From NCBI GenBank assembly GCA_025403435.1, contig CM046343.1:25203126-25267125 (forward strand): a stretch of DNA of 64,000 bases, read 5' to 3'. The notes below the pieces were generated by a model. That model worked only from the letters and a program-made list of their open reading frames with translations. It made no database searches and was not told where the DNA came from. How positions within the stretch are numbered: position 1 is the stretch's first letter; every line of letters starts with the position of its first letter. This DNA is from Artocarpus heterophyllus. Lineage: Eukaryota > Streptophyta > Magnoliopsida > Rosales > Moraceae. The translations under genes were made by a program, and so were the position numbers. Shown piece by piece: positions 49,058 through 61,214 of the stretch.

Positions 49058-50660
49058 TCATGCCTCACGGAGAAGTCCAACTGAAGTTGTGCACAACTTC
49101 AGTTTCTTAATCGGAACCATCTTGGTGAACATATCTCAGATTCTTTTACCACCTGCCTTGCCTATACCATTTGCTACTATCACTTTTATCTTTTATCCGG
49201 TATACCCACTTGTTGTGCAAGGCCTTTTTACCCTGTGGTAACTTTGTCAATTGCCATGTCTGATTGGACATTAGGGAATCTATCTCATGCCTCATGGCTA
49301 ACTCCCACTTGACCAAATCTTCAGCCTCCATGGCTTCATCATAGCTTTCTGGCTCACCTTTGTCGGTCAACAAAATTAATGCAGAAAAAGGGAGTATCTC
49401 TGCGGCGATCTAATGGTCCTGCTAAACCTCCTGACTGGTGTGGCAGGAGTCCTCTGGTTTCCTTTTGGAGCTATGTTTTCTTGGTATTCATCCTCTGAAT
49501 TTTCCACTTCCACTTTTGGAAGATCCTTCAATGGAATCACCTTAGGCTTCTTGTCTTCAGAACCTGAACCCCTAGAGTCAGTGTTGTCTCTGTCCTTGTA
49601 CAGAACACCTTCATTGAAGATAACATCCTTGCTCCTGATAATCTTTCGATTTTGGTTATCCTAGAGACGATAACCAAACTCAAGTCCACCATAGCCAACC
49701 AGAAAACACTTCTTTGAATTGGCATCAAGTTTACTTCTAGCAGTAGAATCAATGTGAACATAGAAAATATACCCGAATACTTTTAAGTAAGAGAGGTCAA
49801 CCTTTTTGCCGTTCTATATTTCTTCTGGTAGCTTGAGCTTCAGCGGTGTAGATGGACTTCTATTGATCAGATGAGCTGCTGTGTTAATTGCCTCAACCAA
49901 AAACGACTTTGGTAGCCCCGCATACAACCTCATACTTCTAGCATGCTCGTTTAAAGTCTTGTTCATCCTCTCAATTACACCATTCTGTTATGGTTTCCCT
50001 GGAATGGTTTTCCTCATCTTTATTCCATTCTCAGCATAGTACTGTCTGAAGTCATTATCTAAATATTCTCCCCCATTATCAGACTACAAGCACTTTACCT
50101 TCAAATCTATCTCGTTCTCCACCAAGGCTTTCCATCTCTTGAAAGCATCAAAGACTTTAGATTTGTTTTTCAGAAAGTAAACCCATACCTTTCTGCTTGA
50201 GTCATCAATAAACATCACATAGTAATTAGTGCCACCAAGGGAAGTCACCGACGTAGGCCCCTACACATCAGTTTGAACTAGCTCCAATTTCCTGGACTTG
50301 GGCTCTCTAACTGTTGTTGAGAAACTAACTCTTTTCTGTTTGCTAAAGATGCAGGCTTCACACAAACTGTGATCAACAGTTTTCAAACCTGGCAGTTTTT
50401 CTTTGCAGTGAAGCACCTTCATTCCCTTCTCACTCATGTGACCTAGCCTATAATGCCATAGCTCGGTATTGGAAGCAGAATCAGCAACTGCTATGATATC
50501 TCTGCAACTAGAGTTTATGTAGAGAGTTCCAACCTTGCATCCCCGAGCAACAACCATTGCTCCCTTTGTGACTTTTCAACCTCCACAATTGAAGGTCACT
50601 TTATGTCCTTCATCATCTAGTTGCCCCACCGAAATCAAGTTGCGCATTAGTTTGGAAGCA
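49058..50660 (-). pseudogene. Copia integrase with fused RT start and RNase H end
   Basis: The GAG-pre-integrase domain (50557-50261) has ELWHYRLGHMSEKGM and CEACIFSKQKR, with the zinc-binding His and Cys. The integrase core shows FIDDSSR, SDNGGEY and QNGVIERMN, so all three acidic residues are present. Stops replace Trp (after LVQTDV, about 50260), Gln (before SDNGGEY) and Gln (before QNGVIER). After LPKVEVENSEDE-like spacer text, the RT start (49373-49146) has ESYDEAMEAEDLVKWELAM and HNKWVYRIKDKS. It then breaks off, and within about 30 bases the sequence becomes DMFTKMVPIKKLKLC, the end of Copia RNase H, ending TGA at 49060-49058. Confidence 0.85.
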
Positions 50661-50680
50661 TGTCTCACCTTATGAATATT

Positions 50681-51705
50681 TCACACAGACCCATTAGGCA
50701 TTTTCAAACTGACATCTCCAATGCCAACAATATCCAAAGGTTCTCCATCAGCAAGATAAACCTTACCATGATTTTCGACAACGTAGTTCTCCAGGACATG
50801 ACGGTGTGCAGTGGTGTGGAATGATTCTCCTGAATCTATCACCCATGAATCAAAAGAATTGTCAAGAGACAAGATTAAGGCATCTTGTGCCTCTTCTATG
50901 GCGGCGTTAGCGGCGTCATTACTCTTGTCTTTATTCTTCCTTGTAGCCCTGCAATTCTTTTTCAAGTGGCGGTTCTCCCACAATTCTAACACTCCATAGT
51001 TCTACCGTTCCTTGACTTGCTTCTCCCATTCCTCGACTTGCCTCTCTTGCCATTATCCCTGTTGGAATGCCTCTCAAGTTTCCTGCCCCTATTATCAACA
51101 TTAAGGGCCAAGTTCGACGTTGAGGCTTCACCCAAGTCCTTCCTGCGAACTTCTTTCGCCAAAATAGAGTTTTTGACGTCAATAAACTTCAGTTTTGCAT
51201 TCCCAATCGAATTTGTAATGGCCACCCTCATGGGTTCCCAATTATTTGGTAACGAGGCCAAGAGGATTAGGGCATTGATCTCATCATCAAATTTAATCTC
51301 TACCGAGACCAATTGGTTCAGGACGGTGTTGAAACTGTTTAGATGCTCTACTACCGAGGCACCTTCAGGCATCTTTAAATTAAAGAGCTTCTTCATGAGA
51401 TGTACCTTGTTATTGGCTGAGGGCTTCTCATACATCTCTGACAAAGCCTTCATCATCCCTGTTGTAGTATTCTCCTTTGCAACGTTGTGGGGGCCACGTT
51501 CTTTGACAGGGTCAAACGGATCACACCAGCACCTGTCTATCAAGGAGATTCCACTCCTCATCCTTCATGCCTTCAGACTATTACCCAAAGGCAAGTGCAG
51601 TTTCCTGCTGTAGAGGTAGTCTTTCATTTGCATCATCCAATAGGAAAAATCTGAACCATCAAATTTGGTGATACTGTCTGTCGAACCTTCTTCTCCCGTC
51701 ATTGT
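50681..51705 (-). pseudogene. Copia gag and protease (broken)
   Basis: The start ATG near 51703 begins MTGEEGSTDSITKFDGSDFS, typical of TNT1-like gag, but the frame stops soon after LPLGNSLKA. The main gag frame runs 51561-50986, with YEKPSANNKVHLMKKLFNLK and LILLASLPNNWEPM (UBN2-type gag). A basic Arg/Ser/Gly stretch and a zinc knuckle (C-x2-C form, around 50990) follow after a frame change. The protease at 50992-50681 has WVIDSGESFH, where DSGA is expected. At least one stop and two frameshifts disable it. Confidence 0.85.
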
Positions 51706-51722
51706 TCTTGATCAAAACCTCC

Positions 51723-51734
51723 TCTTTGATACCA
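51723..51734 (-). other. Primer binding site of the Copia element
   Basis: The minus strand reads TGGTATCAAAGA two bases after the LTR. It matches the usual initiator-methionine tRNA site (TGGTATCAGAGC) except at the end, as in most Copia elements. Confidence 0.8.
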
Positions 51735-51736
51735 GT

Positions 51737-52428
51737 TGTTAGGGAATTAGGTGTCTCCTAATTTCAAGGATCGCAAGACCGAATAATTGTAGAAAAGAAA
51801 TTGGAGAAAAAAAGAAAAAAGAGACACCAAATTTTTATACAGGTTCGTCTAAATTTGAGACTACGTCTGGTTTTTGCCACTTGTAGATTCCACTATGATG
51901 AAGGAGATTACAAATTACAAGAGAAGTTTCTCACACACTCTCAAATTATGCTTACCAAAACTCTCTTTTACCTAGCACCCTATGGGAATTTATTTTCTCT
52001 CTCAAGGATGGAACTCTCAAAAACTATGCCTCACACAGAATAATGCCACTCACAATGTCACACACACTCAACCCTAGCCACCTTATGTCTATTTATACCC
52101 AAAGGAAGAGAAAAATAGCAACTAATGAGAAACCCTAGTAGTTTCCCGTTTCTAGGGTGTTTGAGTTCGACTTTGACTCAAAAAATATCGTGCAACACAG
52201 CATCTCGACGTCACGGTGCTATTCACTCAGCGCTGCGGCGCTCAATGCCCAGCGCCTAGGCGCTTCATGCCCAACGCCTAAGTGCTCTTGTTCCAGCGCC
52301 ACGGCGCTCTCCTGGTTGAGCCGTAGAGGAGCCGCGGTGCTGCCTCTCTGCCTCACGAGCTGTGCGTTTCTCCTTTTTTCTTCCTTTTTGTTAGAGTATT
52401 GACTTGATTTGACTCCACATCTGCAACA
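51737..52428 (-). repeat. 5' LTR of the Copia element
   Basis: The 692-bp partner of the left LTR, 14 bp longer mainly through its GC-rich array (52200-52350). The promoter TATAAATA is at 52090-52097 on the minus strand. It ends CCTAACA next to the primer binding site. Confidence 0.9.
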
Positions 52429-52433
52429 CATGT

Positions 52434-54337
52434 AAGAATCTTAAATGAGGTAAGACTAGCATCAAAATTGAAATTCTATACATTTATGGTGATTTGAGTT
52501 TCTTTTGAGTTATCTAATTTATGTTGTCTTTGAGGCTTGTTATTTGAATCAAAACTAAATCATTACTTATTCGTATGTTTTTGTTCTTTTTTTTGTTGCT
52601 CGATAACTAGCAAAATGTTAAGTTTGAGAGTATTTAATAATTCAGTTTTATACTACTAATATGAGTATGTTTAAATTACTTTTTATTTAGGAGTTGTTTG
52701 GTATTGTTTTCAAAATAGGTAAAAATATTTTTATTTTAGAAAATGAGAATTTTTTAGGAATCGTGTTAAGAGTGCTTTTAAAATTTTTGCCTTGAAAGAC
52801 GTGCAAAAACATTTTGAAAAATTTAGGGCTTAGTCTTTAGGAGTTTTATTTTGCTTTATGTTTGTTTTCAGTTATAAGTCAGAGAAGATTTGTGAGCTCT
52901 TGGACAAGCTGTGAGCCTTAGTGAAAATTTGGCATGAAATAAACCATAAAGAGGAAAAGAATCAACGTTGGGTGATGTGGCCTTGACATGTGAGCACTGT
53001 GGCGTTAGGAAGCTAAATAAACATGCCAGAGAGCTTTCGTTGTGGCGCTAGAAGAAGAATGCCATATCGCAGCCACGAGCCAACATATTCCAATTACGAG
53101 TAAGCACTGCGACGCTAGAAGAGCAAGGCCGCGACGCTAGGAGACAAGTGATGGTGATTCTAAGGCGAGACAACAATCGAATCAGTTGACAAAAATCCCT
53201 CTATCACTCCGACAGATTGAAATTGTCCCTAAAAAAGACATCTTAAGAGTAAAGTCAAACTCGTAATGGGCGAGCGATCACGACTGAACTGCAGGTGAAC
53301 GATTGTTTTGTGGCCAACAACACCCTAGCTGAAGGCACTCCTCTCTATGGTTGGGACTCCTTGAACAACCCCGCAATAATACTATCATGGTGTAACCAAT
53401 GCGCCCCTACTAATAACTATCTAATTGTTGTCTCGTTGACAAGTCGACATTTCCGTGGCTGATTTGCATACCAGGTAAAACAATAAGCGATATGATTATA
53501 AAGTTTCATAGATCAAACCTATTTAGTAGTGTTTTTGAAATGTTTTTTTGTCTTGGTAAAAACTAAAAATGAAAACATTTTTAAGAATGATGCTAGGAAT
53601 GTTTCTGAAATTGTGTTTGGTTGTATATATTAGTGTGTTTTCAAAACAATGTTTTAATAAAAAATATCAATGTAAAAATACCCCACTTTTTTCTTTATTT
53701 GTCTTTCTCTTCTCTTCTTTATTTGTTTTCCGTGGCTGAAAACATTTTTTGTTTTTGAAAATGAAAAAAAAAAAGTTCCAAAAATGGAACCAAACACCAT
53801 AATTTCTAACCATCAAAATTATAAAGTTTATTATATTTTTGTAATAAGACATAAATGATTGACATTTAAACTCCCAGTTTTATTGGCGAGATTTTTTTTT
53901 CCCATATTGTAACGCAATATTTTCTTTCAAAAAGCAAGAGAAATCACACATTTTTTTTTTCAAAAGTACATATGAAATCCGAATTCTTAATCATAAAGAA
54001 ATTTCATCAATCAAACTAAATAAAATGTACGAAAATTAAAAAATCTAAAACCCTAACATGAAATTTAAAAAAAAAAAAAAGAAAAGATCTAAACCCCACC
54101 CTTTTAAAATTTGTTTTTTCGGCTCCGCTTTTCATTCCCCTAGTTTCCTTTAATTTACATTTATATTCTCTCTCCTCTCTCACTCTCTCTCCTAAAGTAG
54201 GTTACGGGCAGATGATTCACTGAACCGGAAGAACAAAAGCCATTTTCTTTTCTGTTTTTTCCTTTTGTATTTTCCCTGAATCCAAACACCCACCAAAGAC
54301 AGAACATTCCAGCCCATTCTCTCAATTTCTTCTCCAA
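52434..54337. other. Spacer between Copia element and AHL gene
   Basis: It includes a set of words like GCGCTAG and GCACTGCGACGCTAG (about 52985-53155) related to the GC-rich array of the Copia LTRs, probably from an older related insertion. From about 54150 to 54337 the sequence is CT-rich and is the likely 5' leader of the AHL gene. Confidence 0.5.
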
Positions 54338-57300
54338 ATGGACTCACGGGAAGCGACGGCACCGCCACCTCCGGCCCCACCGAACATGATGGTGGGCCAT
54401 AACTCGTACGCCACAGCCATGTCCAACAATCACCACAATCACAGCAGCAACAACAACGCGTCGTCCATGATCGGCCCTAACTCGGTCGGCTCGGCTCAGA
54501 TGATTGGCGGCGGAGGAGGGGCTAGATTTCCGTTCAATTCGGTGACGCCGCCTCCGCCGCCATCGGCCTCGAAATCCTTGGACTCTCTGAGCGCCAATCC
54601 CTACGACGGATCTTCGTCGCCGGGGCTAAGGCCTTGCGTTGGCGTCAGTGGAGGTGGCGGAGGAGGAGGGTTCAGCATTGACTCTGGCTCCAAGAAGAAG
54701 AGGGGGCGGCCGAGGAAGTATTCGCCGGACGGCAACATTGCGCTGGGACTGGCGCCTACGCCGATTCCTTCGTCATCGGGAGTCGGCGGCGGTCACGGCG
54801 ACTCCAGCGGCACCACGCCGTCGTCGGAGGCATCTGGGAAGAAGCACAGAGGCAGACCGCCTGGCTCTTTGAAGAGGCAGTTGGATGCATTGGGTAAATT
54901 GATTTGAATTTTTTTTGTTGTTGTGTTAGTGAAATTTCTGCATTTCGACTGTATGTGTGATTGTGTGTTTTGTTTTACAGGTGTTGGTGGAGTTGGGTTT
55001 ACTCCTCATGTAATTATGGTGAAAGCCGGCGAGGTATGTGAAAGAATTTCCAATGAATTTGTAGTGATTATCTAGTACAACAAATAGGGATGATGCCTTT
55101 GTTGTCTTTGTGGCTAGTTCAGGAGTGAAGTACTTGTAGTTCTTCTCTGGAGGGGAGGGGAAAAAAGGAACTGTTACTTGTTGGTTTTTGCTTTACTAGG
55201 TGATACGAAGCTTAGGATTCTAAATTCGGTGATTTTTTGGCATTAGTAACTTTGGTAGGGCGTATCATTTTTCTTTATTGTGTCTTTCATTGTTTAATGA
55301 CCTGATGTCTTTGTGGAAGAGGGGTGGAGTGACACAAATAGAATTGTTGGTGGTAGAGACTGTCCTTAATATGTGTTTCTAGCAAATGCAAGTCAAATTT
55401 TAGTAATAACGTCTTAATGTCACATTATATTTTACATTTTTGTGCTATGTACGTATGCGGTAGATCTCTTAGGGTAGTAATCATAAGGCTTACGTTTAGT
55501 CAAGCAATTGTGTTTTTAGTGTCTTGGGGTTTCTTTGATTCTCACCAGTATCTGTTTAATACATCTCTTTTGAATTTTCTGTTACCTATATGGTGTCTTA
55601 ACCACCCTTGTCCTAAAAAACCTGAACTCTGTCATTTTTTTAATCTGGCATGCAACATTGATGCATCGTGCGACTAAAAGAAATACCAAATTTTTAGTTT
55701 GCAAACCTGAAATTTGATTAAAATGCATGCTTGTTGAGTTTTTTCTTGGCAAAATCTTTTGAGATCTTTTTGAACAACATATTAAAGTGTTGAGTTTATG
55801 GTTTCTAATCTAAGTTTGAAGGATGTTTTGAATAGATGATAGAAAATCAGAAATTGTGAATCATAAGTTAAGACATGATGCCCTTTTGTAGAGTTTTGTT
55901 CCATTCTCTAAACCCACCCTACATTTCCAATATCACGAGGTCCCTATGTTGTGCTGTTATATCTATTTGATTCCCCAATTAATGGGTTGCAACATATATG
56001 TAAGACTTATGATCGTTTAGTTATGCTTCTAATCAATGCCTATGTGTTGCAGGATATAGCATCAAAGGTTATGGCATTTTCACAGCAAGGACCACGTACA
56101 GTTTGCATTCTCTCTGCTAATGGTGCGATCTGCAATGTTACCCTCCGTCAGCCAGCAATGTCTGGTGGTACCATCACATATGAGGTATCTTTGGTATTAT
56201 AGATTTGAAAAGTTTTCATGAGCTACACTTTGTGTCGTTATATCGAGTATTTTTTTCTTGAGATAAGTTGAACATGTGTATACAATGGTACCACTCATCC
56301 ATAATGTGTAGAATTAATACTTCAAGACTTTCCCTTTGAAAAAATAACAGGCAAAAGAAATATGGTCCAGACAGGGGAGAATATATTTGCTACATATTAT
56401 ACACCATATATAATAATTAGTTTATCTTCCTTCTTTAAAAGCCAAAGCTTTCTTTCTGAATTATGTTTGTCGTCCTTGGGAAATGTGACAATTGTGCTGA
56501 AAATTATCTTCTTTTTGTAGGGATATACGTGCATAATTGTCAATCACTATAGATTAATGATAACCACTAACCATTTTTGTGTTGTTGTGGATTCAGCCCA
56601 CAGAAAATAACTCGACGATCCATATTTTGTTTCTTTTTGGATTGGAATTTGGATTACGCTTTCTTATGGCCCAGGTCTTAAGAAAATTAAGAAATTAAAC
56701 TAGAAATTCTAACTTCTTGTAAGCATATTTTATGATTTCCCACCTAGTTTATGGCGTATGGATTCAATTATTTGCTATCTCTGATAGATTGGAAAAAAAA
56801 AAAAAGGAGCGATTTTGATGCAATTCTAGTTTGTACTTCCTTCACTTATGTATCATGCATAGAAACAAAATTTATATGCACAGGTCAAGAGCTGGTCTGG
56901 TAATTGTCACACACACAGAGAAAATAGCAAAGTTACAGTTGAGATAGCTGAATTTTTCTGGGACACACTTGAAACATTTGGTGCTAATTGTTCTCAAATG
57001 AACTTTTTTCTTTTTTTAATTAATGTTTTGGTAGAGTGAAGTGTTATTTATTGTATACTAGTAAATAATTATTTAGAGAAGAATATACATAATTTAAAGA
57101 ACGGCTTCTTCTACTCTGCGTACGTGGTGTGCTCAAATGTTACCTCGCAATAAATCCAGAAGTAAAATTGTTAGAGTTGGCATACAATCTTCTAGTACGC
57201 CTTCTTCCTTGTCTTCTTCTTACCCTTATTAACTGTGGCATACAATCTTCTAATACGCATTATTCATCATCGTCTTGTTACATCTAGTCTTTACCTGATA

Positions 57301-58108
57301 CTAACCGGCATTGTCTATGACCCTAACATGAAAATGGATTAGATTTTGTGGGACTTGAGATGTATATTCAATGACTCAGGTCAGCATAGAATGATCTTGT
57401 TAAGATATTTTTACTTCTTTTACATCCTCCGTGCATAACTTAACTTTTCTATTATTGTATTTATTTCTCTTTTCTTTGTCAGGGACGATATGAAATCATT
57501 TCTCTGTCAGGTTCCTTCTTGCTCTCTGAAAATAGTGGCAGCCGCAACAGGACAGGCAGTCTAAGTGTGTCGCTTGCAGGGCCTGATGGGCGAGTTTTGG
57601 GTGGTGGAGTTGCAGGAATGCTAATGGCAGCATCGCCTGTACAGGTACTACTCTGGCATATTTTCTTGTATATTAAGCAGAGATAATGTGGCATATTCAT
57701 CTATTGCCTGGCAAAAGATTCCAAAAGAAATCTCATTTACTGTGCAGGCTAGCAACAGATAAGTGTTCAACCAATGAAAAATTAAATTCAACGTGTCTTA
57801 TTCTTGTAATTTTCAATTTTCGATTGTGTTAATAACAGGTCATTGTCGGTAGCTTTCTCGTGGACGGAAAGAAATCAAACTCCAGCAGTGCTGCAAAATC
57901 TGCACCAGCTGCACCACAATCCCAAATGTTAAACTTTGGCGGACCTATGGCAGCAGGCGGCTCTCTATCACAAGGAGACTCCAGTGAGTCGTCTGACGAG
58001 AATGGCAATGGCCATCTTAACAGAGGCCCTGGATTCTACAATAATGCTAGTCAACCGCTCCATAGTATGCAGATGTATCAGTTGTGGGCTAGTCAGACGC
58101 AACAGTGA
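54338..58108 (+). CDS. AHL: AT-hook motif nuclear-localized (AHL) protein, two AT-hooks plus PPC domain
   Basis: Five exons: 54338-54893, 54981-55033, 56053-56184, 57483-57644 and 57839-58108 (TGA); introns 87, 1019, 1298 and 194 bp, all GT-AG; 390 residues. The N-terminus is Pro-, Asn- and Gly-rich and probably disordered. AT-hook 1 is RGRPRKY (122-128), preceded by KKK; AT-hook 2 is RGRPPG (171-176). The PPC/DUF296 domain runs from about 190 to 310, with GFTPHV, SQQGPRTVCILSANGAI, TLRQPAMSGG, GRYEIISLSGSF and AASPVQVIVGSF. AHL proteins bind AT-rich DNA in the minor groove through the hooks, form trimers through PPC, and act as nuclear regulators of growth and defence genes. Intron-containing, two-hook members belong to clade B. 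The start MDSRE and tail MQMYQLW resemble Arabidopsis AHL8 as I remember it, but the exact orthologue needs a tree. Confidence 0.95.
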
Positions 58109-59743
58109 AGATGCATTGCAGTTAACAATACGGCGCATTGGGGTATTGACTTTGACGATTGTTCGATCTGTTTAGCCAATGAGGTCAATTCCAAATGCCA
58201 ACATGCACCATGAAAATCACTCTTAGAAGGGTTGATCTTAGTTCTTCTAGATGAGTTTTTATTTATTTATTTTTCTTTTTTCTTGAGTAGTTAATGATTT
58301 TATTTTTTCTTTCTATTTTGCCCCTCATCTCCAAACGATTTAAACATGGTTATTGTTGATAGCTGTGGATATGCCACCCAATTCATAGGTTGTCACGAGC
58401 TCAATTTACATTTGAAGTTGTTTTCCCTCTTGCATCTTTATTATGGTTCCATCTAGCAGTTTCTTTAACGTCATATGTGAACTCGGTCTACGAATTATGA
58501 AATTTATTGCAGTCTCCGATAGCATTGTGCGATTTCCTTGCAGCTGCATTTCTCAGAATTTCATCTTCCGTTTTTCGAAAAATGACTTTGCATGATCCCA
58601 GATAGTATCAGATTGGTTTAGTAGTTTTGTTGATGAATCGTTGCCAAGACAGACCTGTATTTGGAATAAACTTGACGAATATTTGGAGTAGATATTTTCC
58701 GGTAGGGAAGCATCATTTTAGCTTTTCATTTTTTTTAATTAAATTGATACTATAGCTTACGCTAATAACTAGAAGCCCCACATTTTATGGCTAGACATGC
58801 AAAATTGAAAGCCCATGTCCCAAGCAAAAAAGTGTACCGTGGGACGCAAGGAAATGAGTCCTAAGTGTACTAATCAATTTGAGCCCACAACTCAATGATC
58901 TGACCATGATCTATGCATCGTTTAAAGTTCAGACATCTTAAAACTGGCTTTATGTTTTAAAACGATGTAAACTCGTGGCTTTACATTTTATACGTAAGTG
59001 ATGATTGTGGATAGAACTCTCAAAGAGAAGGCAATCAGCACACTTGATGAACCAAAGCATGATGAACCAAACGTCATTTGGACCAGCTTTTAGCCAACTA
59101 TCCAATGCAATCTATGCATTAGTTTAAAGTTTCAAAATAAACCACTTTGTCCCTTTTGTTTTATATATTGTCCTTTTTCTCAACTTAACATCTAAGATTC
59201 TCTTAATAACAACAAATTTTAACGACTTTTTTTTTGTTGTCGACTGACAACCGACTAAAACTGACAATTTTATTTAATATTTTCACATTTTATAAAGCAT
59301 TTTTCAAGAGCACGATAATCAAAGTCAATGACCTCTCTCGAACAATGTGGGAATTAGATTTAGAAAAATATAAACAAATAAAAGTGGGACACAATAACTA
59401 ACTTAAAGATGCACTTAAACTTTGCAGATACCTCATGTGATGATTGTGAACGGAAGAACTCTCAATGAGAAGGCAGTTGACACGCAATGCCAACCCTAAC
59501 GAGTCCAAAGTATCCAACATAACTCGGTTTCGCCGACCAAGGGATATACAAAGCCTTGTGCTGGTGAGATGTATTGTCAAATCCAAATCTTTGGCAAAAC
59601 CGCGTCCCTTGGGTTGCATAAGAACTTACGCAAGCACTTTTGGACAATCCAATATTCAGGTTTATCAGATCATTCCAAAAGTCATTGGACGGCAACTACC
59701 TACATACATACATAGATATATATATGTATGTGTGTGTGTATAT

Positions 59744-59777
<34 letters not shown>

Positions 59778-59960
59778 ATAAACACTAAAATTAAATATGG
59801 TCGACTTGATATGCGACTTGGATGTCCCACAGGTTATAAAAATTGATAAATAAATGGGGGTGATAATGATTTCATAGTGACAAAAAAGACATTTAATTTC
59901 ACTTTGGTGAATATGGTGTCATTATTCTAACAAAATAGAAATTGGTGGAGCTTGTGTTGT
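58109..59960. other. AHL 3' UTR and spacer
   Basis: The first few hundred bases are presumably the 3' UTR. After that the sequence is AT-rich with a TA/TG microsatellite at 59700-59780. No gene seen. Confidence 0.45.
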
Positions 59961-60053
59961 TGGCTTGTTTGGCACACAATATTGTATTGTATTATATTGC
60001 ATTATATTTTTTGTATATAATACAATACAATACAGTGTGTCAAACATGCTCAA
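59961..60053. mobile_element. Short palindromic MITE
   Basis: The ends GGCTTGTTTGGCACAC and GTGTGTCAAACATGCTCA are inverted copies and continue into ATTGTATTGTATT / AATACAATACAATAC, so almost all 93 bp fold back. No clear target duplication. Confidence 0.5.
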
Positions 60054-61214
60054 GTAATTAATGTTAAAATTAAAGTGGCTCTTAAATGTGTGCAAGCTAC
60101 ACGTTTCATGATTACTACAAATTAATTGATGATAATGACGATAGTTACATGAAAAGATTAAAGGAATATTTTGCGTAAGAGATTTCATCAAAATTAATGA
60201 AAATCAGGATTGGATGCAACGTGTTTGGGGATCAAAATGGTCATTGTGAAGATTTATCATGAATTTAAGAACATATGGGATACTCGTTACATCTCTCATA
60301 TGACATTTCAAATAAACATATAAGAGATTTTGGTACTTGGTTGGAAGTTAAATTTAAGAACAAATGCCAAGTATTATGATAAATTATAATTTTAAATGTA
60401 TTATACATTGACATGATCATATCAATATTTCAAAAAAAGGAAAAAAAAAAAAAAGAGAAGACGAGAGAAATGTGAAAGGGGAAACCCCTATATATGAATG
60501 TTCTTTTTTTTTTTACCATAATAACTGAAATGTTTACATTTTACTATCATTATGTCTATAACAAAGTAGAGTAGGTTATTGTACTCTATCAATACAGTAA
60601 GATATTTTAGTTATCGGATTAACTTTTTAACGATTTGATTTACGTTTGTTCATATTAAAAGTTTATAGCGCGCGATATAAAATTACTTTCAACTGTAAAT
60701 TAATTATTAAAAAATTAATCTTACAAGATCAACGCACTATAAAAATTCCGCCATAATACTCTAAATATGTAATTACATTAGGTGACTTAAAAAGTACATG
60801 CAAAAGTCCAATCACTTAGCTGACCTTTTTTTTCGTTAAGACACTTAGGTGACCTTAAAAGTTACTTTATAAGGAGCTTTACATCGTAATGAACAATGTT
60901 GGTAGGTCGTGATGCCTACACTAGTTGGTTTTGGCGACTCTCGAGGTTGTGGCTCACATGGTGGATCTCGTAATCACCGGCGGAGTGAATCACAAGATCC
61001 ACGTCAATGTGCATCGAGACCTTTTAGCTTATCAATGTTGAGGGAAGGAAACTAGCTATGATGATGATTGACAAATAATTCTGGATTCTTTTCGAGAATT
61101 TCAATTCGTTTATAATTTGACTTCTTCATTTTACAAATTTTTTGGAAAAAATAAAAATTAGGCTGTTTGTAAATGTCCTTTAGGAATAGTTGATTTATTA
61201 TTGTTAGGAAATAT
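60054..61214. other. Spacer
   Basis: AT-rich; a segment at 60612-60640 (TTAACTTTTTAACGATTTGA) resembles one near 8245. A less AT-rich stretch at 60900-61030 shows no coding pattern I can support. Confidence 0.4.

Larger units (their letters stand above)
48322..52428 (-). mobile_element. Copia LTR retrotransposon (TNT1/Tork-like), internally deleted
   Basis: A complete insertion with two LTRs (48322-48999 and 51737-52428), flanked by the same five bases CATGT (48317-48321 and 52429-52433). Transcription is on the minus strand: primer site next to the right LTR, gag, protease, integrase, the start of reverse transcriptase, then an abrupt jump to the last codons of RNase H and the polypurine tract at the left LTR. 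At 4.1 kb it is shorter than full Tork elements because most of RT and RNase H is missing. A hand comparison of the first ~460 bp of the LTRs shows about 35 differences, so it is not recent. Confidence 0.92.

Noticed and set aside
53240..53490. Stretch with a hint of an LRR receptor N-terminus (GWDSLNNP... VVSLTSRHFRG)
   Set aside because: The match is short, lacks the conserved cysteines in place and ends in a stop; no further repeats follow. It is too weak to call a gene fragment.
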